Below, one piece after another: positions 32,247 to 41,048 of a stretch of 41,048 nucleotides of DNA. The notes below the pieces were generated by a model. It had not been told where the DNA came from. It was given only the letters and a program-made list of their open reading frames with translations, and did not search any database. The stretch is taken from assembly GCA_046759385.1 (NCBI GenBank), contig JBHICC010000023.1, positions 1-41,048 of the forward strand, written 5' to 3'. Numbering within the stretch: the first letter of the stretch is position 1; every line of letters begins with the position of its first letter. A program made the position numbers and the translations under genes. This stretch comes from JBHICC01 sp046759385 (GTDB taxonomy: Bacteria > Pseudomonadota > Gammaproteobacteria > Acidiferrobacterales > SPGG2).

Positions 32247-33047
32247 ATGGCAGATCGCCTAAGAGATAAGGTAGCAATCGTTACCGGTGCTGGCTCCATC
32301 GGACCGGGGTGGGGCAATGGCAAAGCGGTAGCGGTGTTGTTTGCGCGCGAAGGGGCTCAGGTTTTGGCGGTCGATTGCAATATGGAAGCGGTACTGGACA
32401 CCCAACAGATCATTGCCAGTGAAGGTGGTAACTGCGTCGTGGTCCAAGCCGATGTGTCAAAGAGTGAGGCTGTCAAGATCATGGTCGAGCGTTGCATCGA
32501 GGAATTCGGCCGCGTCGATGTTCTACACAACAACGTTGGCATTCTCGAGGTCGGTGGTGTCGCAGAAACGTCCGAGGAAAGCTGGGACCGGGTAAACACC
32601 GTCAACCTCAAGAGCATGTATCTGACGTGCAAGCACGTTTTGCCACTGATGGAGGAACAGGGTAGTGGCACCATTGTCAATATTTCCTCTATTGCTGGCA
32701 TACGGTATCTCGGGGTTTCTTATGTTGCTTACAGCGCGACCAAGGCGGCAATTATTCAGTTAACAAAGAGCATCGCTCTGGAATATGCCGAGAGGAACAT
32801 CCGCGCAAACGTGATCCTACCCGGGCATGTCAACACACCCATGGTGCACAAATCACTGGCGAGTGCCTATGCCAACAGCGATGTCGAGAAGATGATTGAA
32901 ATTCGAAATGCACAATGCCCCATGAAACGCATGGGCGATGCCTGGGACGTGGCCTATGCCGCGTTGTTCTTGGCGTCCGACGAAGCGCAGTACATTACCG
33001 GCGCAGAATTGGTCGTAGACGGTGGGCTCACTTGTCAATCGGCGTAG
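32247..33047 (+). CDS. Short-chain dehydrogenase/reductase (SDR)
   Basis: This 266-aa classical SDR has the cofactor motif VTGAGSIGPGWGNGKA (12-27, a longer glycine loop than usual), NNVG (95-98), catalytic Ser148 region NISSIAG, and Tyr162/Lys166 in YSATK. The start is the ATG at 32247, 6 nt after AAGGAGG; earlier in-frame starts have no fitting Shine-Dalgarno. It should oxidise a secondary alcohol or reduce a ketone with NAD(P). As first gene before phnA it may oxidise a hydroxyalkylphosphonate (inference). Not assignable to a named enzyme. Confidence 0.88.
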   Translation: MADRLRDKVAIVTGAGSIGPGWGNGKAVAVLFAREGAQVLAVDCNMEAVLDTQQIIASEGGNCVVVQADVSKSEAVKIMVERCIEEFGRVDVLHNNVGILEVGGVAETSEESWDRVNTVNLKSMYLTCKHVLPLMEEQGSGTIVNISSIAGIRYLGVSYVAYSATKAAIIQLTKSIALEYAERNIRANVILPGHVNTPMVHKSLASAYANSDVEKMIEIRNAQCPMKRMGDAWDVAYAALFLASDEAQYITGAELVVDGGLTCQSA

Positions 33048-33199
33048 GGATACGCTAATCCTATTAAGTATGTTTTTATACGACTGACGGATCGATCACG
33101 GGGCGCACGATTCCGTATGGTATAGTTGTCAGCTCGTTGACTCACAATGACATGGGTGCCAACGAAGAGTTAGCGCACACGTTGTATGAGGGAGCGCGG

Positions 33200-34456
33200 A
33201 TGAAAAAAGAAAGCGTAACGCTGAACGGAATTACCTATCAGTGGCCATCAAAACCCGTGGTTGTGGTCTGCATCGATGGGTGCGATCCGACCTACGTCGA
33301 AGAAGGCATCAAGGACGGCATCATTCCCAATGTTGAACGATTCACAAAGGAGGGTTTCTACGCTATAGCGAATGGGACCGTTCCCAGTTTTACTTGTCCT
33401 AACAACATGTCCATTGTGACTGGTAGCCCGCCTGCGGTGCACGGAATTTCCGGCAATTATTATCTGGAACCCGAGACTCGTGAAGCCGTGATGATGACGG
33501 GCCCTGAACTGTTGCGCTCCAATACAGTGCTTTGTGAGTTTTCTAAAAAGGGAGCAAAAATCGTTTCCATCACATCAAAGGACAAGTTGCGTCAGCAATT
33601 GCAGAAAGGTGTTAATGTCGCTGCCGGAAATATCAGCTTCTCGGCACAATACGCGGATCAGTGTACGCTGGCAGAGAATGGCATCGAAGACCCATTGGCG
33701 CTCACAGGGATGCCCCAACCGGACATGTACTCCACTGAACTGTCTACGTTCGTTCTAGAGGCTGGCATTCAGTTGCTTAAGCAGCGTAGGCCAGACGTTC
33801 TTTATCTGTCTTTAACGGACTTTGTTCAGCACAAGTTTGCTCCAGGCGAACGCGAGGCAAATGACTTTTACGAGGGTTTAGATTGCGCTTTTGGTCGGCT
33901 AGCGGAGCTCGGTGCGGTCGTTGCCCTAATCGCCGACCACGGAATGAACGACAAGTCCAAAGAGGATGGCTCTCCGAATGTCATTTGGCTTCAGGATTTG
34001 CTGGACGGCGAGTTTGGTCAAGAATCGACCACGGTGATTTGTCCCATCACAGATCCTTTTGTTGCTCACCACGGTGCGTTGGGTGGATTCGTCCGGGTTT
34101 ACTGCAATGAGGGCGCAACAACCGAAGACGTATTGCACTTTGTGGAACAGTTGCCTGGTGTGGAGTCGGTCTATGATAGGGTCACTGCATCCGCTGAATT
34201 CGAGCTTCCGCCCGATCGAGAGGGAGACGTGGTCGTGATTAGCGATGCAAGCACCTGCTTAGGGGCAGCCGAGGCTGCACATGATCTGAAAGGCCTTAAG
34301 GGCCATCGTTTGCGTACCCATGGTGGGGTTTCAGAGCGCAGAGTGCCCTTTATCATCTCTGAACCGATGAATGGCGAATATAGATCTCGAGCTGCGCGTC
34401 GCACGCTAAAGAGTCACGAAATATTTGAGTTTGCGATCAACGGGACGAAGGGCTGA
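33200..34456 (+). CDS. phnA: Phosphonoacetate hydrolase
   Basis: This 418-aa member of the alkaline phosphatase superfamily hydrolyses phosphonoacetate to acetate and phosphate. All zinc-site residues described for Sinorhizobium meliloti PhnA have counterparts at nearly the same spacing: Asp26 (CIDG), nucleophile Thr65 (SFTCPNN), Asp207 and His211 (TDFVQHK), Asp246/His247 (ADHGMN) and His374 (RTHGG). The frame is open to 33137, but GAGGGAG 5 nt before the ATG at 33200 and the family N-terminus favour this start. Phosphonoacetate would come from an aldehyde dehydrogenase such as the one at 35613, two genes downstream. Confidence 0.93.
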   Translation: MKKESVTLNGITYQWPSKPVVVVCIDGCDPTYVEEGIKDGIIPNVERFTKEGFYAIANGTVPSFTCPNNMSIVTGSPPAVHGISGNYYLEPETREAVMMTGPELLRSNTVLCEFSKKGAKIVSITSKDKLRQQLQKGVNVAAGNISFSAQYADQCTLAENGIEDPLALTGMPQPDMYSTELSTFVLEAGIQLLKQRRPDVLYLSLTDFVQHKFAPGEREANDFYEGLDCAFGRLAELGAVVALIADHGMNDKSKEDGSPNVIWLQDLLDGEFGQESTTVICPITDPFVAHHGALGGFVRVYCNEGATTEDVLHFVEQLPGVESVYDRVTASAEFELPPDREGDVVVISDASTCLGAAEAAHDLKGLKGHRLRTHGGVSERRVPFIISEPMNGEYRSRAARRTLKSHEIFEFAINGTKG

Positions 34457-34478
34457 TCGATTCGAGGCAAATCCCGAT

Positions 34479-35573
34479 ATGACACGTACAGCCAAGGCGG
34501 CCGTTTACGAGGCGCCGAACACGCCTTTTGCTATCAAAGAATATCCGTTGCGCGATGTTGGACCAGGCGAGGTGTTAGTCCGCATCACCATGTCGACGAT
34601 CTGCCGGTCGGATATTCATTCGTATGAGGGCAAGCGCCCCAATCCCTGCCCGGGCATCCTCGGTCACGAGATCATCGGGGTGGTGGAGCAGATTGGTGAC
34701 GGGATCGAAAGGGACATGCGGGGTGACCCGCTAATGGTTGGTGACCGGGTTACCTGGACCGAGTACTTTTATGACGGGCAAAGCTACCATCGTGACATCC
34801 TTAATATGCCGCAAAAGTGCCACGGCTTGCGCAAATATGGCCACGATTTTGCCGACGAGGAGCCACACTTTCTTGGCGGCTTCGCAGAGTACTGCTACAT
34901 CGTTCCCGGTACTGGCATCCTCAAGCTCCCCGCTGAACTGAGTGACGAAGAGGCGACGCCGTTAAATTGCGGCGTCGCCACTATGATATCAGCGACCGAG
35001 GCCGCGGTGATCGGTATTGGCGACGTGGTCGTCATCCAGGGGCTAGGGCTGCTTGGTCTTTATGGCTGTGCCATGGCGAAGGCGCGTGGGGCACGGTTGG
35101 TTGTCGGTCTGGATTCGGTCCCGAGCCGGCTAGAAATCGCAAAGAAGTTTGGTGCTGATCGGACTTTCAACGTTAGCGAGCTCAATGAAGACGACCTGGT
35201 CAAGGTCGTGCGCACGCTGAGCCCGCCAGACGGCGTCGACGTTGTGATCGAAGTTTGTGGCATACCCGACGTGATTCCCGTGGGCCTTCAGATGTTGCGT
35301 GCTGGTGGTCGCTACACCTTGGCTGGCGCAATCAATCCAGAATCTAACATCACCATCGATGCCAGCATTCTGATTAAGCAGTGGATCACTTTGCGTGGTG
35401 CTCACAACTACCACCCGCGCCACTTGATCCAGGCGCTCGATTTCGTAATGACAAACCGCGAGTGCTTTCCGTTTAAGAGCCTCGTCGATTCGAAATTCAC
35501 ACTGAACGAGCTCGACACCGCCTTCAAGCGTGCCGCCGAGCGCAGCGTGTTGCGCGCTGCCATAGTTCCGTGA
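34479..35573 (+). CDS. Zinc-dependent alcohol dehydrogenase, phosphonate-catabolism associated type
   Basis: This 364-aa medium-chain dehydrogenase has the catalytic zinc residues Cys42 (ICRSDIHS) and His63-Glu64 (LGHEIIG). A Rossmann nucleotide-binding segment is at VVIQGLGLLGLYGCAMAKARGA. It resembles the family annotated as phosphonate-catabolism-associated alcohol dehydrogenase, known mainly from gene context. It starts 22 bp after phnA; an upstream in-frame extension overlaps phnA and is not supported. It could oxidise a hydroxyethyl- or hydroxyalkylphosphonate to the aldehyde or ketone used by neighbours (inference). Confidence 0.88.
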   Translation: MTRTAKAAVYEAPNTPFAIKEYPLRDVGPGEVLVRITMSTICRSDIHSYEGKRPNPCPGILGHEIIGVVEQIGDGIERDMRGDPLMVGDRVTWTEYFYDGQSYHRDILNMPQKCHGLRKYGHDFADEEPHFLGGFAEYCYIVPGTGILKLPAELSDEEATPLNCGVATMISATEAAVIGIGDVVVIQGLGLLGLYGCAMAKARGARLVVGLDSVPSRLEIAKKFGADRTFNVSELNEDDLVKVVRTLSPPDGVDVVIEVCGIPDVIPVGLQMLRAGGRYTLAGAINPESNITIDASILIKQWITLRGAHNYHPRHLIQALDFVMTNRECFPFKSLVDSKFTLNELDTAFKRAAERSVLRAAIVP

Positions 35574-35612
35574 TTCCGTTCAAGAGCCGACCGGAGACTC
35601 GGGGACCGAGAC

Positions 35613-37064
35613 ATGAATGCCCCTGAGGTGAAGTTTATTCCAAGAGGGCTCTACATCGGTGGCCAATGGTTACCGAGTGTGGGCGGCAAGACCTTCGGGT
35701 CGATCAATCCGTCGAATTCGCAGACACTGGGGGAAGTTCCTTACGCCACGGAAGAAGACGTCGATCAAGCCGTGCAAGCGGCTAAGAAGGCCTTTCCCGA
35801 ATGGAGCCGGATGCGGGTCAAGGATCGCGCCCGATCTCTAGAGCTACTCGCCCAGCGAATCGCCGACAATACCGAAGAGCTCGCGGCCCTAGACGCGTAT
35901 GACTCTGGCAACGCGCTCTCGGGTATGCGTGGCGATATGAAATGGACCATCGACACCCTGAGATTTTTTGCTGGCCTGATATCAGAAATCAAAGGTGAAA
36001 CGTCCTCTCAGGAAGGGCGGCATCTGAACTTAACCCGCCGCCAACCTTACGGCGTGGTGGCCAAGATCAATGCCTTCAACCATCCGTTTCGGTTTTGCGC
36101 CGAGAAGGCCGCCGCCGCGCTTGCCGCGGGTAACTGTGTGGTAATCAAAGCTTCCGAGCAGGCGCCCTTGTCGAGCCTAAGGCTGGGGGAATTGTGCGAT
36201 GGGATCTTCCCGCCCGGCGTGGTCAATGTTATCACCGGCGACGTGGTGGCAGGCTCGGCGCTTGTACGCCACCCCGACGTGGCGCGCATCGGCTTTGTCG
36301 GCTCGGTGCCAACGGGCCGGGCGATTGCGCGTGAAGCGGCCGAAGGCTTGAAGCACTTGACTCTGGAGCTCGGCGGCAAAAATCCGATCATCATCTTCCC
36401 GGACGCAGATCCGAAGAAAGCGGCGAGCGCCGCCATCAAGGGTATGAACATGAACCGCCAGGGGCAGTCGTGTAGCTCGACTTCGCGGGTGTTCGTCCAC
36501 GAATCGCTACATGGCTTAGTGTGCGATGAGCTGGTCAAGCAGGCCGAGGCGCTTCCTGTCGGTTTACCGTGGTTGGAGGGCAACGAGGTCGGGCCAATTG
36601 TATCCGAGCGCCAGTACCAACGGGTGATGCGCTACATTGAATCGGGAAAGTCCGAAGGCGCGCAATTGCTGACCGGCGGTGAGTCGCCCAAAGATGAATC
36701 ACTTGAGAACGGCTTTTTCATCTTACCCACGGTGTTTGATCGCGTCACACGAGACATGCGCATCGGCAGCGAGGAGATCTTCGGACCGGTCATGTCAATA
36801 ATGCCATGGCGCGACTACGAGGATATGCTCGCTGAAGCGAACGGCTTGATATATGGGCTGACTGCGGCGATTGTGACCAACGACTTGGCCAAGGCGATGG
36901 AAACAGCCGAACGTATCGAGGCCGGCTACGTTTGGATCAACTCCACGGGTCGCTATCTGGGTGCGCCTTATGGGGGGTGGAAACAAAGCGGAATAGGCGA
37001 AGAAGAGTCCCTCGACGAGTTGCTGAGTTACACGCGAGTTAAGAATATCAATATGCGCTGGTGA
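35613..37064 (+). CDS. NAD(P)-dependent aldehyde dehydrogenase (possible phosphonoacetaldehyde dehydrogenase)
   Basis: This 483-aa ALDH has Glu252 in LTLELGGKN, catalytic Cys287 in RQGQSCSSTSR, EEIFGPV and a C-terminal PYGGWKQSG. The length equals that of PhnY, which oxidises phosphonoacetaldehyde to phosphonoacetate, the PhnA substrate. Its place two genes after phnA, behind an alcohol dehydrogenase, would give an alcohol-aldehyde-acid-acetate sequence. In sequence style it looks closer to betaine-aldehyde-type ALDHs, so the PhnY role is context-based. Arginines for the phosphonate group could not be checked. Confidence 0.88.
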   Translation: MNAPEVKFIPRGLYIGGQWLPSVGGKTFGSINPSNSQTLGEVPYATEEDVDQAVQAAKKAFPEWSRMRVKDRARSLELLAQRIADNTEELAALDAYDSGNALSGMRGDMKWTIDTLRFFAGLISEIKGETSSQEGRHLNLTRRQPYGVVAKINAFNHPFRFCAEKAAAALAAGNCVVIKASEQAPLSSLRLGELCDGIFPPGVVNVITGDVVAGSALVRHPDVARIGFVGSVPTGRAIAREAAEGLKHLTLELGGKNPIIIFPDADPKKAASAAIKGMNMNRQGQSCSSTSRVFVHESLHGLVCDELVKQAEALPVGLPWLEGNEVGPIVSERQYQRVMRYIESGKSEGAQLLTGGESPKDESLENGFFILPTVFDRVTRDMRIGSEEIFGPVMSIMPWRDYEDMLAEANGLIYGLTAAIVTNDLAKAMETAERIEAGYVWINSTGRYLGAPYGGWKQSGIGEEESLDELLSYTRVKNINMRW

Positions 37065-37145
37065 GGTGCTGGCGTCGCGCCTGTCGCCTCGCGGGCTAGG
37101 GTGAAACCGGGTACCCTTGGCGCGCTTCTGTGTCGAATTCGTTCA

Positions 37146-39242
37146 ATGCCCGCTAAGAAAATCAGACGCTTGGCCGTCGATATCGGCGGTACCTTTACCG
37201 ATGTGGCCCTGGACACGCCAGTCGAACGCGTGACCGCGAAGGTGTTGACGACACCCGACGCACCGGAACGGGGTGTCATGCAGGGCATCGAGGCAGCGCT
37301 CACCAAGGCGGACTGTACGCTCGATGACGTTGTCCTCATCCTGCATGGCACGACCCTTGCCACCAACGCGCTCATCGAACGTAAGGGCGCTGTCACCGCA
37401 TTAATTACCACCGAGGGATTTCGTGACTCGGTTGAAATCGGTTACGAGCACCGCTTCGAGCAATACGACATTTACCTCGACAAGCCCGAGCCCTTGGTGC
37501 CGCGATTTCGCCGCTACACCGTACCCGAGCGTGTCAATGCCCGCGGCAAAGTTCTTCACCCACTTTACGAGCGCGCAGTCGAGCAACTTGCGCCCACACT
37601 CGAGCGCGAAGAGGTCGCAAGCGTCGCCGTGGGCTTGTTGCATAGCTATGCCAACCCGCAGCACGAGCGGCGCATTCGCGAGATTCTGCTTGCGGCATTG
37701 CCCGAACTTTCCATCACCTTGTCATCCGAGGTCTCGCCCGAACTACGCGAGTACGAGCGCCTCTCGACCGCCTGTGCGAATGCCTACGTGCAGCCACTGA
37801 TGGCGGGGTATCTTGCGCGACTCGACCGAGCGCTGCGTGGGGGTGGCTTTAGCGGCGTTTTGTTGTTGATGACCTCGGGTGGCGGTGTTATCGGTCTTGA
37901 GGCGGCGCAGCGCTTTCCCATTCGCCTGGTCGAGTCGGGGCCCGCCGGCGGAGCGATCCTGGCATCTAAAGTGGCAGCCGAGTGTGGTCTTGAGCAGGTG
38001 CTTTCTTTCGATATGGGCGGCACCACCGCAAAGATCTGTCTAATCGACGATGGACAGCCGCAAACTTCTCGTAGCTTCGAGGTGGCGCGTGCATACCGCT
38101 TTCTCAAGGGCAGCGGCTTGCCGCTACGCATCCCGGTTATCGAAATGGTGGAGATTGGTGCCGGTGGTGGCTCGGTTGCAAGGATAGACACGCTTAAGCG
38201 CGTTGCCGTTGGACCGCAGAGCGCGGGCGCGGTGCCGGGGCCGGCGTGCTACGCGCGCGGTGGCACAGAGCCCACAGTGACTGACGGTGACGTTGTACTA
38301 GGCCGAATTGATGCGAACGCCTTTGCCGGTGGTAGCCTCACGCTCAATACTACGGTGGCTGAAAACGCAATCAATCACGTCATCGGTGAACCGCTTGAGT
38401 TATCCACGCCACTAGCGGCGCTAGCGATTAGCGAGGTGGTCGATGAGAATATGACCAGCGCCGCACGCGTACATGCCGTTGAGCATGGTAAAGCACTCGA
38501 TGGGCGTACCTTAGTGGCTTTCGGTGGGGCGGCGCCTCTGCATGCGGCGCAGGTGGCCGACAAGCTCGGGATGTCGCGTATACTCGTGCCGACCGGCGCA
38601 GGTGTTGGCTCTGCCGTTGGCATTCTCGCCGCGCCGGTGGCCTATGAGGTCGCGCGCAGTCTCTACCAGCCACTAGCGCAGCTCGATCCGGAAGCCGTCA
38701 ATGCGCATATCGATACCATGCGTGCCGAGGCTTATGAAATTGTACAAGCCAGTGCGGGCGACGCCCCCGTAGTAGAGACTCGCACTGCTTACATGCGTTA
38801 CATCGGACAAGGCCACGAGGTGCCGGTGCCGCTCGATGTGCGCCCACTCTCGCTTGCCGATCGCGAAACACTGCGCGCGGGTTTCGAGACCGAGTATCAG
38901 CGGCAGTTCGGACGTGTAATTCCTGGGCTTGAGGCTGAGGTATTGAGCTGGGCGCTTAGCGTGAGCACGAAGAGCGAACGGCCACCAACAATAGGTGAAA
39001 CAGCCGTTCGGGAAGCACCATCGGCTGGCGACACGCGGCGACTTTTCGAACCGAATAACGGCGAGTTCATTGCGGCCACAGTGTACCGGCGCGCTGAGCT
39101 GGCACCAGGGATGCGAATCGATGGGCCGGCATTGATTGTTGAAGACGAAACCACAACCGTGGTTTCGCCTGCGTTCGAAGCGATGGTTAATGCACTCGGT
39201 TATCTGGTACTGAATCGCAAGCAACAGGAGCACACGGCATGA
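37146..39242 (+). CDS. hyuA: Hydantoinase/oxoprolinase family protein, subunit A
   Basis: This 698-aa protein of the HyuA/acetone carboxylase beta family has an actin-like ATPase fold: RLAVDIGGTFTDVAL at the N-terminus, HGTTLATNALIERKGAVTAL, LVESGPAGGAI and SFDMGGTTAKI. The start ATG at 37146 gives the usual N-terminus and length; a GTG at 37101 would add 15 unmatched residues. These enzymes use ATP to open hydantoin or oxoproline rings or to activate ketones. The partner hyuB overlaps by 4 bp (ATGA). Why it follows a phosphonate operon is unknown; it may remove an amide or lactam group from the imported compound (inference). Confidence 0.9.
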   Translation: MPAKKIRRLAVDIGGTFTDVALDTPVERVTAKVLTTPDAPERGVMQGIEAALTKADCTLDDVVLILHGTTLATNALIERKGAVTALITTEGFRDSVEIGYEHRFEQYDIYLDKPEPLVPRFRRYTVPERVNARGKVLHPLYERAVEQLAPTLEREEVASVAVGLLHSYANPQHERRIREILLAALPELSITLSSEVSPELREYERLSTACANAYVQPLMAGYLARLDRALRGGGFSGVLLLMTSGGGVIGLEAAQRFPIRLVESGPAGGAILASKVAAECGLEQVLSFDMGGTTAKICLIDDGQPQTSRSFEVARAYRFLKGSGLPLRIPVIEMVEIGAGGGSVARIDTLKRVAVGPQSAGAVPGPACYARGGTEPTVTDGDVVLGRIDANAFAGGSLTLNTTVAENAINHVIGEPLELSTPLAALAISEVVDENMTSAARVHAVEHGKALDGRTLVAFGGAAPLHAAQVADKLGMSRILVPTGAGVGSAVGILAAPVAYEVARSLYQPLAQLDPEAVNAHIDTMRAEAYEIVQASAGDAPVVETRTAYMRYIGQGHEVPVPLDVRPLSLADRETLRAGFETEYQRQFGRVIPGLEAEVLSWALSVSTKSERPPTIGETAVREAPSAGDTRRLFEPNNGEFIAATVYRRAELAPGMRIDGPALIVEDETTTVVSPAFEAMVNALGYLVLNRKQQEHTA

Positions 39243-40906
39243 CTACAAACCATGCGCTTGCCCGCATTCGCGCTCAAGTGATGTGGAATCGATTGATCGC
39301 CGTCGTTGAGGAACAGGCGCAAACCCTTATACGTACGGCGTTCAGCGCGAGTGTACGCGAGGCCGGGGATCTATCCGCCGGCGTATTCGATCTCGAAGGC
39401 CGGATGCTGGCGCAGGCCGTGACCGGCACGCCCGGTCACGTCAACTCCATGGCCGAGGCGGTCGGGCATTTTCTGCGGCGCTATCCGGTCGTGCAGATGC
39501 ATGAAGGCGATCATTATTTGACTAATGACCCCTGGCTTGGCACCGGTCATTTGCACGACTTCACTTTGGTGTCGCCGACTTTCTACAAAGGGCGGGCGGT
39601 TGCATTGTTCTGCTCGACGGTGCACGTGGTTGATGTCGGTGGGCGCGGCTTTGGTCCGGACGCGCGTCAGGTCTATGAAGAAGGTCTTTGCGTTCCGATC
39701 ATGCCGCTCGCGCGCGCGGGGGAGATGAATGAAGACCTGCTCGATATCGTGCGCATCAACGTGCGCGAGCCGGTACAGGTCGAGGGCGATCTCTTCTCGC
39801 TCGTTGCCTGTAACGACAAGGGAAGTGCGCGGCTTTGCGAAATGATCGCGGAGTTCGGCATCGACGATGTCGGACCACTCGCCGATCACATCGTCGAGCA
39901 CTCGCTTACCGCCACATTGGAAGAGATACGTAAGCTGCCGGCCGGCGTGTACGACAACGCGGTAACCATCGATGGTTATGATCACCCCATTGAGCTCAAG
40001 GCAGCGCTGACCATTTCGGACGACGGCATCCACGTCGATTTCACCGGCACCTCGACCGTAAGCGGCTTTGGTATCAACGTACCCATGCTCTACACGACAG
40101 CTTACACGGCGTTCGGTGTGAAATGCTTGGTCGCGCCCGCGATTCCGAACAATACCGGCTCGCTCACGCCGATTACGGTGAGTGCGCCGGAAGGTTCGAT
40201 TCTCAACGCCCCGCGCCCATGCGCGGTGGCGATCCGCCACGTGATCGGTCAGGTGCTTCCCGACGTGGTCTTCGGCTGTCTGCATCAGGCGCTCAGCGAT
40301 GGCGCGCCCGCCGAGGGCGCCTCAGCCTTGTGGGTGCCGCAGCTGCGTGGCGGGCACGGGGTGAGCGACAGCGCCGATGGCGGCACACCTTTTAATGTGC
40401 TTTCGTTTCACTCCGGCGGTACCGGCGCACGGCCGACCAAAGACGGGCTCTCGGCCACCGCGTTTCCGAGCGGCGTGAGCAGCGTGCCCGTGGAAATCAT
40501 CGAGTCCATTGCACCCGTGACCATCTGGCGCAAGGAGTACCGCACCGACTCCGGTGGTGCCGGCCGCACCCGCGGCGGGCTCGGCCAGATCATGGAGATT
40601 GCCAGTGCTGAGAACGCGCCGTTTTCCGTGTTCGCGATGTTCGAGCGCATCGATCACCCGGCGCGCGGGCGCGACGGCGGGCTCCCCGGCGCCGCCGGGA
40701 CGGTTTCACTGGCTTCGGGCAAACCGATGCGCGGCAAGGGCCAGCAGACGATTCCTCCCGGCGAGCGCTTGCGTCTCGAGTTACCCGGTGGCGGTGGTCT
40801 CGGTGACCCGAAGGATCGCGATCGCGCGAAGGTGGAAAGCGATGTGAAGAATGATCTCGTGTCGGCAGACGCGGCCGAAAAGATTTACGGGGTCAAGATG
40901 ACGTGA
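39239..40906 (+). CDS. hyuB: Hydantoinase/oxoprolinase family protein, subunit B
   Basis: This 555-aa HyuB/acetone carboxylase alpha-family protein has the usual length. Typical parts are VEEQAQTLIRTAFSASVREAGDLSAGVFD, GDHYLTNDPWLGTGHLHDFT, STVHVVDVGGRGFGPDARQ, VDFTGTS and a glycine-rich C-terminus RLELPGGGGLGDPKDRD. It acts as a heteromer with HyuA in the cytoplasm. The ATGA overlap at 39239-39242 indicates coupled translation. The exact reaction (N-methylhydantoinase, oxoprolinase or other ATP-dependent hydrolysis) cannot be told from sequence. It is the last gene in the window. Confidence 0.9.
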   Translation: MTTNHALARIRAQVMWNRLIAVVEEQAQTLIRTAFSASVREAGDLSAGVFDLEGRMLAQAVTGTPGHVNSMAEAVGHFLRRYPVVQMHEGDHYLTNDPWLGTGHLHDFTLVSPTFYKGRAVALFCSTVHVVDVGGRGFGPDARQVYEEGLCVPIMPLARAGEMNEDLLDIVRINVREPVQVEGDLFSLVACNDKGSARLCEMIAEFGIDDVGPLADHIVEHSLTATLEEIRKLPAGVYDNAVTIDGYDHPIELKAALTISDDGIHVDFTGTSTVSGFGINVPMLYTTAYTAFGVKCLVAPAIPNNTGSLTPITVSAPEGSILNAPRPCAVAIRHVIGQVLPDVVFGCLHQALSDGAPAEGASALWVPQLRGGHGVSDSADGGTPFNVLSFHSGGTGARPTKDGLSATAFPSGVSSVPVEIIESIAPVTIWRKEYRTDSGGAGRTRGGLGQIMEIASAENAPFSVFAMFERIDHPARGRDGGLPGAAGTVSLASGKPMRGKGQQTIPPGERLRLELPGGGGLGDPKDRDRAKVESDVKNDLVSADAAEKIYGVKMT

Positions 40907-40975
40907 TCCGTTTGTAATCCCTGCATGTAATTCTATCCGCGTTATGTCGTGCCCTCCGCATGTCCTTTCACAGGA

Positions 40976-41008
40976 GAAGCGTCCGCTTCCGACCCAAAGC
41001 GGCCATTC
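40976..41008. repeat. Small palindromic intergenic element
   Basis: This stretch holds GAAGCG-tc-CGCTTC (40976-40989) and an overlapping hairpin CCGCTT-N8-AAGCGG (40983-41002). It resembles short dispersed elements seen between genes in proteobacterial genomes. A regulatory role for the next, unseen gene is also possible. The rest of 40907-41048 shows nothing recognisable. Confidence 0.3.
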
Positions 41009-41048
41009 AGCCCATAAGACGGACTACCTATAATCTCACGCGATCGTT

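Noticed and set aside
39371..40285. A 304-codon minus-strand open frame
   Set aside because: It is antisense to hyuB, whose family motifs run through the whole region; the frame is a by-product of GC-rich codon use.
1..41048. CRISPR array, insertion sequence or prophage
   Set aside because: No regularly spaced repeats, transposase, integrase or phage structural gene was seen in the window.

Overview
The window is a moderately GC-rich stretch of a proteobacterial (Pseudomonadota) chromosome or genomic island. The evidence is compact operons with ATGA/GTGA stop-start overlaps, PhnCDEE- and Ugp-type ABC importers, a TAXI-type TRAP receptor and a tRNA-Ser 3' end of beta/gammaproteobacterial type; the rank below phylum is not certain. 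Nearly all of it is uptake and breakdown of small organophosphorus and/or organosulfur compounds. There is no ribosomal, replication or other housekeeping gene, no phage gene, no CRISPR array, and, unusually, no recognisable transcription regulator gene in 41 kb.

Layout. (1) 1-366: the end of an HExxH protein, a detached 3' end of a tRNA-Ser gene (possible island attachment site) and a terminator. (2) 483-8408, minus strand: glpD, then aldehyde dehydrogenase, Fe-alcohol dehydrogenase, a cysteate lyase/D-cysteine desulfhydrase-type PLP enzyme, a split sulfopyruvate/phosphonopyruvate decarboxylase and a second aldehyde dehydrogenase. This looks like C3-to-C2 sulfonate or phosphonate catabolism beside glycerol-3-phosphate oxidation. 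(3) 8568-14455, plus strand: a Ugp-type glycerol-3-phosphate (diester) ABC importer with an EEP-fold phosphodiesterase and a HAD-IIB phosphatase. (4) 14521-18033, minus strand: the first PhnDCEE importer. It is divergent from (5) 18352-22544: two tandem citrate-synthase-superfamily proteins with altered catalytic residues, a CoA-acylating sulfoacetaldehyde-type dehydrogenase and a HAD hydrolase. (6) 22592-25533: a nitrile hydratase/thiocyanate hydrolase beta-N/alpha fusion, a broken amidase and an orphan TAXI receptor. (7) 25894-30266: a second PhnDCEE importer followed by a phosphonoacetaldehyde hydrolase-like enzyme. (8) 30296-32028, minus strand: a two-subunit CoA-transferase. (9) 32247-40906: SDR, phosphonoacetate hydrolase (phnA), a zinc alcohol dehydrogenase, a third aldehyde dehydrogenase and hyuAB.

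How the parts may work together (inference). The two Phn importers bring in phosphonates. Alcohol and aldehyde dehydrogenases convert C2 units to phosphonoacetaldehyde or phosphonoacetate, and PhnX-like and PhnA enzymes split the C-P bond. The CoA-transferase, acylating dehydrogenase and citrate-synthase-like pair suggest an extra CoA-thioester branch for a C2 phosphonate or sulfonate that I do not recognise from a described pathway; this is the most likely new system here. Two intergenic regions share a 16-bp palindrome (ATGARCAATRGYTCAT), pointing to one unseen regulator for the phosphonate and CoA-transferase/SDR units. All three ABC importers carry a strong hairpin just after the binding-protein gene.
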